A stretch of DNA of 64,000 nt, from the NCBI RefSeq assembly GCF_023264855.1, contig NZ_JAHFUW010000019.1, positions 1-64,000 of the forward strand, in the 5' to 3' direction. Source of the DNA: Herbiconiux sp. (GTDB taxonomy: Bacteria; Actinomycetota; Actinomycetes; Actinomycetales; Microbacteriaceae). How positions within the stretch are numbered: position 1 is the first letter of the stretch; each line of letters starts with the position of its first letter. Under the pieces are notes generated by a model. That model did not search any database and was not told the DNA's origin. It was given only the letters and a program-made list of their open reading frames with translations. Made by a program: the position numbers and the translations under genes. Below, piece after piece: positions 9,685 through 18,796 of the stretch.

Positions 9685-10632
9685 ATGCCTGAGCTGCCCG
9701 AAGTGCACGCCCTCGTGAGCGATCTCGGGGCGCGGCTCGGTGGGCGCACGATCGAGCGGTTCGAGGTGGTGTCGTTCGCGGCGCTCAAGACCTTCGACCC
9801 GACGCCGTCGACGCTGGCCGGGCAGCGGATCGAGAGCGTCTCGCGTCACGGCAAGTTCCTCGACTTCACGGTGGGTGCTCCGGATGCCGCGACCGAGCGG
9901 TCGACACCGCATGCGTCGGCCGGTGGCGGCGCATCCGATGGTCAGGTGCACCTGGTGCTGCACCTCGCGCGGGCGGGGTGGATTCGTTGGCGCGAGGGTC
10001 CGCCACCGCCGCCGAGCGGGCGCCCGGGCAAGGGCCCGCTCGCCGCGCGGCTGGTGCTGGCCGACGACGGGATCGGCCCGGCCGGATCAGGCCTCGACAT
10101 CACCGAGGCCGGCACCAAGAAGAGCCTCGCGCTGTATCTGGTGCGGGATGCGGCCGAGGTGCCGGGGATCGCGCAGCTGGGGCCCGATCCGCTCGACGCC
10201 GCCTTCACCGAGGAGGTGTTCGCGGGCATCCTGGCGGGCTCCGGGCGCGCGCAGATCAAGGGCGTGCTGCGCAACCAGTCGGTGATCGCGGGGATCGGCA
10301 ACGCGTACTCCGACGAGATCCTGCACAGCGCGCGGATGTCGCCCTTCAAGCCCGCCGCGATGACCGCGGAGGAGACCTCCGCTCTCTACAGTGCGATGCA
10401 GTCGACCCTGCGCGGCGCGATCGAGCGCGCCGACGGACTGGCCGCCTCCGAGCTCAAGCGCGAGAAGAAGTCGGGCCTGCAGGTGCACGGCCGCACCGGG
10501 GAGCCCTGCCCCGTGTGCGGCGATACCGTGCGCCAGGTCACCTACGCCGACTCCAGTCTGCAGTACTGCCCCACCTGCCAGACCGGGGGCAAGCCTCTCG
10601 CCGACCGCGTGCTCTCCCGTCTGCTCAAGTAG
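9685..10632 (+). CDS. Fpg/Nei-family DNA glycosylase/AP lyase
   Basis: The ATG at 9685 opens with MPELPEVH, the hallmark N terminus of formamidopyrimidine-DNA glycosylases. Pro2 becomes the catalytic nucleophile and Glu3 assists. The 315-residue protein continues with the helix-two-turn-helix region (LAGSGRAQIKGVLRNQSVIAG, with GNAYSDEIL after it) and ends in a four-cysteine zinc finger (CPVC ... YCPTC). It excises oxidised bases in DNA repair. A variable loop (PPPPSGRPG) is Pro/Gly-rich. Which oxidised base it prefers (Fpg versus Nei) cannot be decided by eye. It appears to be a single transcription unit after the MarR gene. Confidence 0.92.
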   Translation: MPELPEVHALVSDLGARLGGRTIERFEVVSFAALKTFDPTPSTLAGQRIESVSRHGKFLDFTVGAPDAATERSTPHASAGGGASDGQVHLVLHLARAGWIRWREGPPPPPSGRPGKGPLAARLVLADDGIGPAGSGLDITEAGTKKSLALYLVRDAAEVPGIAQLGPDPLDAAFTEEVFAGILAGSGRAQIKGVLRNQSVIAGIGNAYSDEILHSARMSPFKPAAMTAEETSALYSAMQSTLRGAIERADGLAASELKREKKSGLQVHGRTGEPCPVCGDTVRQVTYADSSLQYCPTCQTGGKPLADRVLSRLLK

Positions 10633-10664
10633 CGACGGCGCGTCGCCACGGCGTGGCACACGTG

Positions 10665-11516
10665 TCAGCGCACGCGGCGCGCGGTGAACTGCATGCGAGG
10701 GTGCGCGTAGAACTCCTGCGACTCCACCAGGCGCAGCTCGCGCTCGCCCGAGGCGAGGGTGGCGTCGATGAGGTCGAAGATGCTCGAGGCCGTGCGCTCC
10801 AGCGCCACCGAGGCCGAGCCCGTGGCCCGGTAGTGGGCGGTGAACAGCCCGGCCGTCACGTCGCCCGATCCGTTGGCCTTGATCGGCAGCTGCGGAGTCT
10901 GCACGATCCACGCGCCGGCCGAGTCGACGGCGAGCATCTCGACGGTGTCGGGCTCGCGGTCGGGGCGCTCGACGCTGGTCACCAGCACGGTCGAGGGGCC
11001 CATCGCGCGGGCCAGGTCGACGGATGCGAGGGTCGAGTCGAGATCACCCGGCTCGGTCTCCGTGAGGAAGCCGAGCTCGAACTGGTTCGGCGTGATGATG
11101 TCGGCCACCGGAACCACCCGCTCACGCAGCAGCACGGGGATCTCCGGCGCCACGAAGCAGCCCGACTTCGCGTTGCCCATCACGGGGTCGCACGAGTAGA
11201 TGGCCGAGGGGTTCGCCGCCTTCACACGCTGCACGGCGTCGATGATGACGTCGCCGATGCCTGCGCCGCCCTGGTAGCCCGAGAGCACGACGTCGATCTG
11301 GGGGAACACGCCCCGCTCCTCGATACCGGTGATGACCTCGCGCACGTCGTCGGGCGAGATCAGCGGCCCGCGCCACGACCCGTACCCCGTGTGGTTGGAG
11401 AAGTTGACCGTGTACACCGGCAGCACCTCCACCCCGATGCGCTGGAGGGGGAAAACGGCTGCCGAGTTGCCGACGTGGCCGTACGCCACCGCCGACTGGA
11501 TCGAGAGGATCTTCAT
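10665..11516 (-). CDS. pdxY: Pyridoxal kinase PdxY
   Basis: This 283-residue protein is a ribokinase-fold pyridoxal kinase of the PdxY type, which phosphorylates pyridoxal to PLP in vitamin B6 salvage. It begins MKILSIQSAVAYGHVGNSAA, the conserved PdxY/PdxK start. It carries the NFSNHTGYG substrate region, the CDPVMG motif, the TPNQFEL motif and the anion-hole KANGSGDVTAG with the catalytic Asp. Length matches PdxY (~285). It converges with the Fpg/Nei gene (33-base gap) and its start is ~60 bases from the stop of the gamma-glutamyltransferase-like gene on the same strand. Confidence 0.93.
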   Translation of the reverse strand: MKILSIQSAVAYGHVGNSAAVFPLQRIGVEVLPVYTVNFSNHTGYGSWRGPLISPDDVREVITGIEERGVFPQIDVVLSGYQGGAGIGDVIIDAVQRVKAANPSAIYSCDPVMGNAKSGCFVAPEIPVLLRERVVPVADIITPNQFELGFLTETEPGDLDSTLASVDLARAMGPSTVLVTSVERPDREPDTVEMLAVDSAGAWIVQTPQLPIKANGSGDVTAGLFTAHYRATGSASVALERTASSIFDLIDATLASGERELRLVESQEFYAHPRMQFTARRVR

Positions 11517-11577
11517 CCCTTTACTCTCGCAGACCGCGAGCCCTCCCGTGTCATCCGACGCGAGACGTGGAGCAACA

Positions 11578-13251
11578 TCACGACACGAACACGCCCCCGT
11601 CGCTGCGCGGATCCGCCCCCGCCGAGAGAAGGCCCGACGGGTCGAGCCGCGCGATCATCGCGTGCCCGGCATCCGAGTCGAGGTGCGTTCCCTCGACCAG
11701 CCGCAGGCTGCCGCGCTCCAGCTGCTCGCGCACGAGCGGCGGCAGTGTCGGCTCCACCACGATGTAGTCGTTGGAGGTGCCCTTGTCCAGACCACCCACG
11801 ATGAAGCGCGGCGCCGTCACCGCCTCGTGCGGCGAGGCGCCCTCGAGCACCCGCAGCAGCAGCTGCGCGTGGATCTGCGACTGCGCCTTGCCCCCCATGG
11901 TGCCGTGCGCCGCCACCTGCCCCGCGGCCGTCTCGACGAGCACCGGCATCAGCGTGTGCGCGGGCCGCTTGCCCGCGGCGACCCGGTTCGGCGCCCCCTC
12001 CTGCAGGGTGAAGAACGCCGCCCGGTTGTGCAGCACGAGTCCGGTCGAGGGCTCCAGCAGGAGAGAACCGAAAGAGTGGAAGACCGACTGGATGAGGGAG
12101 ACCGCGGTTCCGTCTGCGGCGACGGCCGTCACGGCGATCGTGTCGCCGCCGGGCCGCGGGGTGACCACCGATTCGGCACGGGCCCCGGTGCGCGCTCCAG
12201 CGAGCGCCGCGGATGCGGCATCGGCGAGCGCCGGCGGCGACAGCACGCCGGCCACGTCGACCGGCACCACGAGCGGGTCGGCCAGTTCCGAGTCGCGCAG
12301 CACGTCGCCGCTGTGGAACAGCTCGGCGAGCACGGCCGCGTCGACCACCGACGGCGACGGACGCGATGAGGGCGCCGAAGGCGCTCCGGCCACCGGCGGG
12401 TGCGACGGATCGGCGCCGGCGATCACCTCCAACGCTCCTAGCGTGCGCAGCATCGTGTACCCCTGCGAGTTCGGGGCGGCGGTCGAGACCCGCAGCCCGG
12501 CGAATTCCGCGGTGAGCGGCCGCTCGAGCCGCGGCTCGTGCGCCGCCAGGTCGCCGGCGGTCACGGGCACCCCGAGCTCCGCGAACCCCGCGGCCAGCCG
12601 ACCGGAGACGGCACCGGTGTAGAACGACGGCAGCCCGTCGGCGGCCAGCGACTCGAGTGTGGCGGCCAGGGCCGGCTGCCGGATGACGGTGCCGGCCGCG
12701 GCGGGAACCCCGTCGGCGAAGAACACCGCCCGCATCCCCGGATCGGCGAACAGCGCCTCCCGGTCGTCGAGGATCGCGCCGGCCAGCCCCGGGCTCACCA
12801 CCATCCCATCCCGCGCCAGGGCGATCGCCGGGGCGAGCACGCGTGCCGCCGGCAGCGAGCCCCAGCGCTCCAGCAGCGTCGCCCACCCCGAGGGCGTTCC
12901 CGGCACTGACACGGTCAGCGGCCCCGACACGGGCATCGTGGCCACACCCGCGAACAGCTCGTCGACGGATGCCCCCGACCCGTACGCCCCCGAGGCGTTC
13001 ACGCAGGTCTGGGTGCCGTCGGCCGAACGCACGAGTGCGATCAGGTCGCCGCCCACACTGCACATGTGCGGGTACACGACGGTGAGCACCGCGGCGGCGC
13101 ACACGGCGGCATCGACCGCGTTGCCGCCCTCGGCGACGACCGCCCGGGCGGCCCGTACGGCGTCGAGGTGAGGCGCGGCGAGAGCGACCGCAGGGCCGGA
13201 GGGGGCCGCATGGCCGGAAGCGCCGGACGGCGCACGGAAGGACGGTGTCAT
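11578..13251 (-). CDS. Gamma-glutamyltransferase family (Ntn) hydrolase
   Basis: The ATG at 13251 gives 557 residues of a gamma-glutamyltranspeptidase-like N-terminal nucleophile hydrolase, which is normally self-cleaved into two subunits. The large-subunit signature EGGNAVDAAVCAA lies near the start. The predicted nucleophile is Thr371 in GGDTIAVTAV, where E. coli GGT has TTHYS. The FHSFGS and GTMGGKAQSQ segments belong to the small subunit. No signal peptide is visible, unlike periplasmic or secreted GGTs, so a cytoplasmic amidase-like role is possible. It lies 94 bases after the ABC transporter ATPase gene on the same strand and may be the last gene of that operon, cleaving a gamma-glutamyl or similar amide of the imported compound. 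The substrate is inferred. Confidence 0.85.
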   Translation of the reverse strand: MTPSFRAPSGASGHAAPSGPAVALAAPHLDAVRAARAVVAEGGNAVDAAVCAAAVLTVVYPHMCSVGGDLIALVRSADGTQTCVNASGAYGSGASVDELFAGVATMPVSGPLTVSVPGTPSGWATLLERWGSLPAARVLAPAIALARDGMVVSPGLAGAILDDREALFADPGMRAVFFADGVPAAAGTVIRQPALAATLESLAADGLPSFYTGAVSGRLAAGFAELGVPVTAGDLAAHEPRLERPLTAEFAGLRVSTAAPNSQGYTMLRTLGALEVIAGADPSHPPVAGAPSAPSSRPSPSVVDAAVLAELFHSGDVLRDSELADPLVVPVDVAGVLSPPALADAASAALAGARTGARAESVVTPRPGGDTIAVTAVAADGTAVSLIQSVFHSFGSLLLEPSTGLVLHNRAAFFTLQEGAPNRVAAGKRPAHTLMPVLVETAAGQVAAHGTMGGKAQSQIHAQLLLRVLEGASPHEAVTAPRFIVGGLDKGTSNDYIVVEPTLPPLVREQLERGSLRLVEGTHLDSDAGHAMIARLDPSGLLSAGADPRSDGGVFVS

Positions 13252-13345
13252 GGTGAGGCATTCCCAGGTTCGAGAGGAGGTGAGCAGAAGAACGGACGCG
13301 CCCGGCGCATCCGGAACGACGGGATGCACGAGCGGGGCGGGAGGA

Positions 13346-14065
13346 TCAGGGCGACGGGGACGATCGGCCGAAGTACGCCGCGTGCAGGCTCTCGTCGTCG
13401 GCCATGGCGGAGGCACTCCCTCCGCCGCTCAGCGTCGCGGTCTCCATCAGGTACCCGCGATGCGCGATCGACAGCGCCATGCGCGCGTTCTGCTCCACCA
13501 GCAGCACGCTCGTGCCCTGCGCGTTCACGTCGGCGATGAGCTCGAACATCTGCTTCACGATCAGCGGTGCGAGCCCCATCGAGGGCTCGTCGAGCATCAG
13601 CAGTTTCGGCCGCCGCACGAGCGCCCGCGAGATGGCGAGCATCTGCTGCTCGCCGCCGGAGAGGGTGGCGGCCACCTGGTGCGCGCGCTCCGCCAGCACG
13701 GGGAAGAGCGTGTGGATGCGCTCGATCTCGTCCTTCAGGCGCCGCTTGCTCGCCCAGGTGGCGATCTGCAGGTTCTCCTGCACCGTCATCCGGCCGAAGA
13801 TGTGCCGGCCCTCGGGCACGAGGCTGAGTCCCGAGCGCACCCGCGACTCGGCGGAGGCGCCCGTGATGGTGCGGCCGGCGAACGAGACCGATCCGGCCGA
13901 GGCCTTGGTCAGCCCCGACACCGCGCGCAGCAGGCTCGATTTGCCGGCCCCGTTGGCGCCCACGATCACCACCAGCTCGGCGTCGTCGACGTGCAGCGAG
14001 GCGTCGTTCAGCGCGCGCACCGCGCCGTACTTCACGGAGAGTCCGTCCACACTCAGCAGGCTCAT
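13346..14065 (-). CDS. livF: Branched-chain-type ABC transporter ATPase (LivF)
   Basis: This 239-residue protein is an ABC ATPase of the LivF type. It has Walker A GANGAGKSS, the ABC signature LSGGEQQMLAISRAL, and Walker B LLMLDEPSMGLAPLIV with the LAPLIV ending characteristic of LivF. Its ATG (14065) overlaps the stop of the LivM-LivG fusion by four bases (ATGA). It powers uptake together with LivH, the fusion and the binding protein. The true substrate may not be a branched-chain amino acid, because these transporters also carry amides, urea and aromatic acids. Confidence 0.92.
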   Translation of the reverse strand: MSLLSVDGLSVKYGAVRALNDASLHVDDAELVVIVGANGAGKSSLLRAVSGLTKASAGSVSFAGRTITGASAESRVRSGLSLVPEGRHIFGRMTVQENLQIATWASKRRLKDEIERIHTLFPVLAERAHQVAATLSGGEQQMLAISRALVRRPKLLMLDEPSMGLAPLIVKQMFELIADVNAQGTSVLLVEQNARMALSIAHRGYLMETATLSGGGSASAMADDESLHAAYFGRSSPSP

Positions 14066-15921
14066 GCGTCGCTCCCCAGGTAGGCCTCGAGCACGGCGGG
14101 CTCGCGCCGCACCTCGTCGGGGGTTCCGGATGCGATGACCTCGCCGTGATCGAGCACCACGATCCGGTCGGAGACGCTCATCAGCAGGTCCATGTCGTGC
14201 TCGATCAGCACGATGTCGGTGCCGGCGTCGCGGATCGCGGTGATCAGCGACGCGAGTTCGCGGGTCTCGCTCTCGTTCATGCCGGCGGCCGGTTCGTCCA
14301 GCAGCAGGATGCTCGGGCGGGTCATCAGGGCCCGGGCGATCTCGACGCGGCGCTGGGCGTCGTAGCTGAGCGAGGAGGCGCGGTCGTTGCGCCGCTCCCC
14401 CACCCCCGCGAACTCCAGCAGGATGCCGGCCTCGGCGAGCGCCGCCGACTCGTCGTGGCGGTGCCGCGGAAGCCGCAGCGCGAACGCCGGAACCCAGCCG
14501 CGCAGCCGCTCGTGCGCGCCGACCAGCATGTTCTCGAGCACGGTCATGTCCCAGAACAGCCGCACGGTCTGGAAGGTGCGGGCGATGCCGCGCACGCTCA
14601 CCCGGTCGCTCTCGAGGCCGTCGATCCGCTCGCCGCGGAACGTGATGGTGCCGCGCGAGGGCTTCGTGACGCCCGAGAGCACATTCAGCAGTGTCGACTT
14701 GCCGGCGCCGTTCGGGCCCATCAGGCCCAGGATCTCGCCCCGCCGCACCTCGAAGCTCACCGAGCCGAGCGCGGTGAGGCCACCGAAGGTGCGCCCGACA
14801 CCGTCGACGACGAGCACGGGCGTGCCGGGAGCTACCGAATCAGCAGCCGGCGTGATCACGTTCTCGACCGGAGGCATGATCACTCCTTCTGGCTTCGTTT
14901 CGGCCGGCGTCGAGCCGCGCGTCAGCTTCAGCCGCCGCGACACGATGCCGCCGGGTCGCAGGATCATCAGCACGATCACGATCAGCGCCAGGAACCCGGT
15001 GCGGAACTCCGGATGCTCCTGCACGATCGTCCAGTCGCGGGCGATCGCCTGGAAGAAGATCCAGAGCGTCGCGCCCACCACCGGGCCCCAGTAGGTGCCC
15101 GCGCCACCCAGGATGACGAGCGAGAGCACGATGAAGTTGTCTTCGAGCGTGAAGCTGTCGGGGTTGATGAACTGCTGCATGTGCGCGAAGAACACCCCGG
15201 TCACGCCTGCGATCGAGGCGCCGCACACGTAGGCGAGCAGCTTGTAGCGGCGCGTGCGGATGCCCATCGAGGAGGCCACCAGCTCGTCTTCGCGGATGGC
15301 GACCCAGGCGCGGCCGACCGGCGAGGCGACGACGCCGGCGAGCGCCACCAGGATGACCACCACCATCGCGAGCACCACGTAGTAGTTCGCGGCGGGGCTG
15401 ACGAGCTCGACCGAGCCCACCCCGAACGGCGGGATGTTGCGGATGCCCACCGAGCCCCCGGTGAGGTCGATCCAGTTGATCGACACGATCCGCACGATCT
15501 CGCCGAACGCCAGCGTCATGATGGCGAGGTAGTCGCCGCGGGCCCGAAGCGTCGGATAGCCGATGATCGCCCCGGCGATCCCCGCCAGCAGCAGCGCTGC
15601 CACGAGACTCACCGGGAACAGCCACCAGAGCGAATCCGGGTCGAAGCCCAGCTGATCGACGAACAGCCGCACCGTGAGGATCGCCGTCGTGTAGGCGCCC
15701 ACGATGAAGAAGGCGATGAAGCCGAGGTCGAGCAGCCCCGTGAGGCCCACCAAGATGTTCAGGCCCGAGGCGAGCGCGATGTAGATCAGCGCGAGGGCCG
15801 CCACCCGCACCCAGCGGTCGCCGGGAAGCAGCACCGGGGCGAGCAGGGCGACGATCGCGAGCACGGCGGGCGGGATGAGCCGCAGCAGTCGCGAGGAGGT
15901 CGCGGAAGTCGACGTCGTCAT
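14062..15921 (-). CDS. Fused branched-chain-type ABC permease/ATPase (LivM-LivG)
   Basis: The ATG at 15921 lies 2 bases after the livH stop and gives 619 residues. Residues ~1-330 are a LivM permease with about ten hydrophobic segments and the cytoplasmic loop REDELVASSMGI that contacts the ATPase. A ~45-residue linker leads to a LivG-type ABC ATPase. The ATPase has Walker A GPNGAGKST (~400), signature LSYDAQRRVEIARAL (the SGGQ part is altered as in many LivG proteins), Walker B SILLLDEPAAGMNESE, and a C-terminal LivG extension ending EAYLGSDA. Fusing permease and ATPase fixes one LivG per LivM. Such fusions occur in actinobacteria. A sequencing frameshift is unlikely to explain it because the linker reads cleanly. 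Confidence 0.92.
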   Translation of the reverse strand: MTTSTSATSSRLLRLIPPAVLAIVALLAPVLLPGDRWVRVAALALIYIALASGLNILVGLTGLLDLGFIAFFIVGAYTTAILTVRLFVDQLGFDPDSLWWLFPVSLVAALLLAGIAGAIIGYPTLRARGDYLAIMTLAFGEIVRIVSINWIDLTGGSVGIRNIPPFGVGSVELVSPAANYYVVLAMVVVILVALAGVVASPVGRAWVAIREDELVASSMGIRTRRYKLLAYVCGASIAGVTGVFFAHMQQFINPDSFTLEDNFIVLSLVILGGAGTYWGPVVGATLWIFFQAIARDWTIVQEHPEFRTGFLALIVIVLMILRPGGIVSRRLKLTRGSTPAETKPEGVIMPPVENVITPAADSVAPGTPVLVVDGVGRTFGGLTALGSVSFEVRRGEILGLMGPNGAGKSTLLNVLSGVTKPSRGTITFRGERIDGLESDRVSVRGIARTFQTVRLFWDMTVLENMLVGAHERLRGWVPAFALRLPRHRHDESAALAEAGILLEFAGVGERRNDRASSLSYDAQRRVEIARALMTRPSILLLDEPAAGMNESETRELASLITAIRDAGTDIVLIEHDMDLLMSVSDRIVVLDHGEVIASGTPDEVRREPAVLEAYLGSDA

Positions 15922-15923
15922 AG

Positions 15924-16832
15924 TCACACCTTCTGCACTTCGCGGCGGCCGAGCAGCCCCTGCGGCCGCAGCCACAAGACCAGCACGAGCACGCCGAAGG
16001 CGATCACGTCACGGTAGGCGGAGCCCTGCGGCACGTACCCGGCGGCGAACTCCTCGACGAGCCCGATCACGAGCCCGCCCACGAAAGCACCGGGGATGCT
16101 GCCGATTCCGCCGAGCACCGCCGCGACCAGCGCCTTGAGCCCGGGCAGGAAGCCCATGCCGGCGGCCGCGAAGCCGTATTTCTGGGAGTACAGGATGCCG
16201 GCCAGCGCCGCCATGATCGAGCCGAGCACGAAGGTGGTCGAGATCACCTTGTCGACGCCGATGCCCATCAGGCGGGCGGCGTCCTTGTCCTGCGCGGTGG
16301 CGCGGATGGCCCGGCCGATCGGCGAGAAGCGCACCAGGGCCCAGAACGCGGCCGTGGCGAGCACGGCCACCCCGAAGATCACGATGTCGATGGGCTGTAC
16401 GCGAGCGCCGAGAACGCTGATCGCGTCACCGAGAGCGGGCGCGGGCACCGGTGACTGCGAGGCGCCGAAGAGGAAGGTGCCCACCGCCCTCAACAGCATC
16501 GAGACGGCGATGGCCGTGATCAGCATCGACAGGATGGGGGCGTTGCGAAGCGGCTTGTAGGCGATCCGTTCGATCAGGAGGCCCACCAGCGCGCCGACCA
16601 GCAGGCCGACGCCGATCGCCGCCCACTGCGGCAGCGCGGGGCCGGCGAAGTCGGCGCCGGCGATCTGGGTGTTCGCCGCCGAGGCGACCAGCGCCCCGAA
16701 GGCACCGAACATGAAGACCTCGCCGAAGGCGAAGTTCACCATGCCGAGCACGCCGTAGACGACGCTGAAGGAGACGGCCAGCAGGCCGTAGATCCCTCCG
16801 ACCGCGAGGCCGTTGATGAGCGTTTGGGTCAT
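15924..16832 (-). CDS. livH: Branched-chain-type ABC permease (LivH)
   Basis: This 302-residue integral membrane protein shows the LivH pattern. It has the N-terminal TLINGLAVGGIYGLLAVSFS helix, the NFAFGEVFMFGAF segment, the cytoplasmic EAA-like loop SPIGRAIRATAQDKDAARLMGI, and a C-terminal VLVLWLRPQGLLG helix. It forms the second membrane half of the transporter with the LivM domain encoded 2 bases downstream. It is preceded by the binding-protein gene with an 84-base gap. Confidence 0.92.
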   Translation of the reverse strand: MTQTLINGLAVGGIYGLLAVSFSVVYGVLGMVNFAFGEVFMFGAFGALVASAANTQIAGADFAGPALPQWAAIGVGLLVGALVGLLIERIAYKPLRNAPILSMLITAIAVSMLLRAVGTFLFGASQSPVPAPALGDAISVLGARVQPIDIVIFGVAVLATAAFWALVRFSPIGRAIRATAQDKDAARLMGIGVDKVISTTFVLGSIMAALAGILYSQKYGFAAAGMGFLPGLKALVAAVLGGIGSIPGAFVGGLVIGLVEEFAAGYVPQGSAYRDVIAFGVLVLVLWLRPQGLLGRREVQKV

Positions 16833-16916
16833 GATCCCTGGTTCTGGTTCGGAAGGAGCGGAAGGGGCGAGGACGGTGGCGGGGCGCCGCGGGGGACGCG
16901 CCCCGCCACCGCGTTC

Positions 16917-18086
16917 TCACTCGGCGACGAACGCGCCGCCGTCGACCTTGAGGAACACCAGCTCACCGAGGCGGTCGCCGCCGTCGTCGAAGCTGATGTC
17001 ACCGGTCACTCCGGCGAAGCCGTCGATCGCGGCGAGCGCCGTGGCGACGTCGGCGCGGTCGGTGCTGCCGGCATCCGTGATGGCCTGGGCCACCACGTTC
17101 GTGGCGTCGTAGGCCAGGGCCGCCCAGGAGGACGGGTCCTTGTCGAACTTCTCGTTGAACGCGGCCACGAAGTCGGTCGCGGCCGGGGTTCCGGCAGCGG
17201 CGGAGAACGCCGAGTAGACGGTCATGCCCTCGACGGAGTCGCCACCGAGCGAGACGAGGTCAGGGCTGACCGCGCCGTCGGTACCGTAGATCGGCAGGTC
17301 GGATCCGCTGGACCGCAGCTGCGTCGCGATCTTGGCGGCCTCGGTGTAGAAGCCGCCGATGAACACGCCGTCGGGCGAGTCGGCGAGCGCCGTATTGATC
17401 AGGGTCGCGAAGTCGACCGTGCCCAGCTGGTAGGCCTGCGAGCTGGTGACCGTTCCGCCGGCCTCCTCGAACGCGGTGCTGAAGGCTTCGGAGACGCCCT
17501 GGCCGTAGTCGTCCTGCTGGTAGAGCACGGCGACCTTCTTCGTGCCGCCGTCGTAGACGTGTTCTCCCATCGCAGCGCCCTGGTAGGCATCCGTGAACAC
17601 GTCGCGGAAGAACACGCTGCTGGCACCGGTGAGCTCGGGCGAGGTGACCGCCGAGGCGACGACCGGCAGGCCGCACTGGTCGTAGACCGGGAGGGCCGCG
17701 AGCGCGACCGACGAGAAGCTGTAGCCGAGCACGGCGGCGATGGAGCTGTCGTCGCAGAACTGCTGCGCCACGACCGGGCCGTTGGCGGGCGAGCCCTCGT
17801 CGTCGGCCGAGACGATGGTCACCTGGCGGCCGTCGATGCCGCCGGCCGCGTTGATCTGCTCGACGGCGAGGTCGACGCCCTCGCGCATCTCGAGACCGTA
17901 GCTGGCGAAGTCGCCGGTGAGGGTGGCCGTGTAGCCGAGGGCGATGTCGCCGCCCGACGACGAGCCGGCGTCGGATGCGCCGGCGTCGCTGGAACAGGCG
18001 GCGAGCGAGAGCGACAGCGCCGCGACCGCGGCACCGGCGACGAGGAGGCGGCGCGCGGGGCGGGCGCCGGAGGTGCGTCGGATCAT
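16917..18086 (-). CDS. Substrate-binding lipoprotein of the branched-chain-type ABC transporter
   Basis: The ATG at 18086 comes one base after the RidA stop codon (TGAcATG). It gives 389 residues with a lipoprotein signal: basic N terminus, hydrophobic core, and lipobox LAAC with Cys31. The mature part is a periplasmic-binding-protein type I fold (Peripla_BP_6). It has the IALGYTATLTGDFASYG start, the GREGVDLAVEQINAAGGI-like region and the IAAVLGYSFSS ligand loop. It captures the substrate outside the membrane. In this family ligands range from branched-chain amino acids to amides, urea and aromatic acids, and the flanking flavin monooxygenase and RidA argue for a nitrogen heterocycle, amide or similar compound. 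Confidence 0.9.
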   Translation of the reverse strand: MIRRTSGARPARRLLVAGAAVAALSLSLAACSSDAGASDAGSSSGGDIALGYTATLTGDFASYGLEMREGVDLAVEQINAAGGIDGRQVTIVSADDEGSPANGPVVAQQFCDDSSIAAVLGYSFSSVALAALPVYDQCGLPVVASAVTSPELTGASSVFFRDVFTDAYQGAAMGEHVYDGGTKKVAVLYQQDDYGQGVSEAFSTAFEEAGGTVTSSQAYQLGTVDFATLINTALADSPDGVFIGGFYTEAAKIATQLRSSGSDLPIYGTDGAVSPDLVSLGGDSVEGMTVYSAFSAAAGTPAATDFVAAFNEKFDKDPSSWAALAYDATNVVAQAITDAGSTDRADVATALAAIDGFAGVTGDISFDDGGDRLGELVFLKVDGGAFVAE

Positions 18087-18087
18087 G

Positions 18088-18579
18088 TCAATCAACCGTT
18101 TCTATAGTGAGGACGTTCTCGAAGCAGTGGTTGCCGGCGAGGGCCGCGACGCCGATGGTGGCGCGCCCGCCGAGGCCGGCCTCGTTCCCGAAGAGCTCGA
18201 GGAACAGGTCTGTGGCACCGCTGGAGATGAGGTGGACATCGGTGAACCCGGGAGCGACGGCCACGTAGTTCAGCGAACCGACGAGGCTCTTCACCCGATC
18301 CAGGCTCCCCAGGGCGAGCCGGATGGTGGCGAGGCAGTTGAGGGCGGTGAGGCGGGCGGCCTCGTACCCCTCCTCCACGCTCACCTCGGCGCCGAGGCGC
18401 CCCGCGTGCTGCGGGTCGCCCTCGTGGCCGGGTGCGTCTTCCACATGACCGGAGAGGAACAGCAGGTTCCCGGTCTGGTGGAAGGCCTTCATCGAGCCGT
18501 AGGAGAGGCCGTGGTAGGGCACGGCCGCGTAGTCCGGAATGGCGAGGCCGAGTTCGGCTGCGCGGGTTTCGAACGACAC
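18088..18579 (-). CDS. RidA/YjgF-family protein
   Basis: A GTG start at 18579 is preceded by GAGGAG at good spacing and gives 163 residues. Starts further upstream would lack this site. The protein is of the RidA/YjgF/RutC type, with the LFLSGHVEDAPG segment and the EGYEAARLTALNCLATIRLALGS helix. RidA proteins hydrolyse reactive enamine/imine intermediates or assist catabolic steps, as RutC does in pyrimidine degradation. As first gene of the transporter operon and divergent from a flavin monooxygenase, it probably processes a product of that monooxygenase. A canonical catalytic Arg could not be placed confidently by eye. Confidence 0.8.
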   Translation of the reverse strand: MSFETRAAELGLAIPDYAAVPYHGLSYGSMKAFHQTGNLLFLSGHVEDAPGHEGDPQHAGRLGAEVSVEEGYEAARLTALNCLATIRLALGSLDRVKSLVGSLNYVAVAPGFTDVHLISSGATDLFLELFGNEAGLGGRATIGVAALAGNHCFENVLTIETVD

Positions 18580-18732
18580 GGATGCTCCTCGGGTTGGTGC
18601 GGGTGGGGAATTTCGGATTGGTGCTTGTTGCTTGCTAAATCGTGACACCATACTGAAAGTAATTCCATCGACAGACGAAGGTTTTACGTGCTCGTAACAG
18701 AGCCGACCTACGGAATCCGTTGCCGATTGACA

Positions 18733-18748
18733 GAATCATGTTCGATTC
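18733..18748. promoter_or_regulatory. Palindromic operator candidate in the RidA/monooxygenase divergent promoter
   Basis: GAATC-atgttc-GATTC is a perfect inverted repeat immediately after a TTGACA -35-like hexamer (18727-18732), in the 217-base region between divergent genes. The LacI regulator at 20104-21156 is the obvious candidate to bind, but the sequence is not a classical LacI-family operator. Confidence 0.35.
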
Positions 18749-18796
18749 CGGCACGATCAGACCCATTCAGCAATCTCGAGCGATTCGGAGACACCC

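Noticed and set aside
18642-18659. GTGAC...GAAAG as a second GlnR box before the monooxygenase
   Set aside because: The spacing is 8 rather than 6 bases and the second half-site reads GAAAG.
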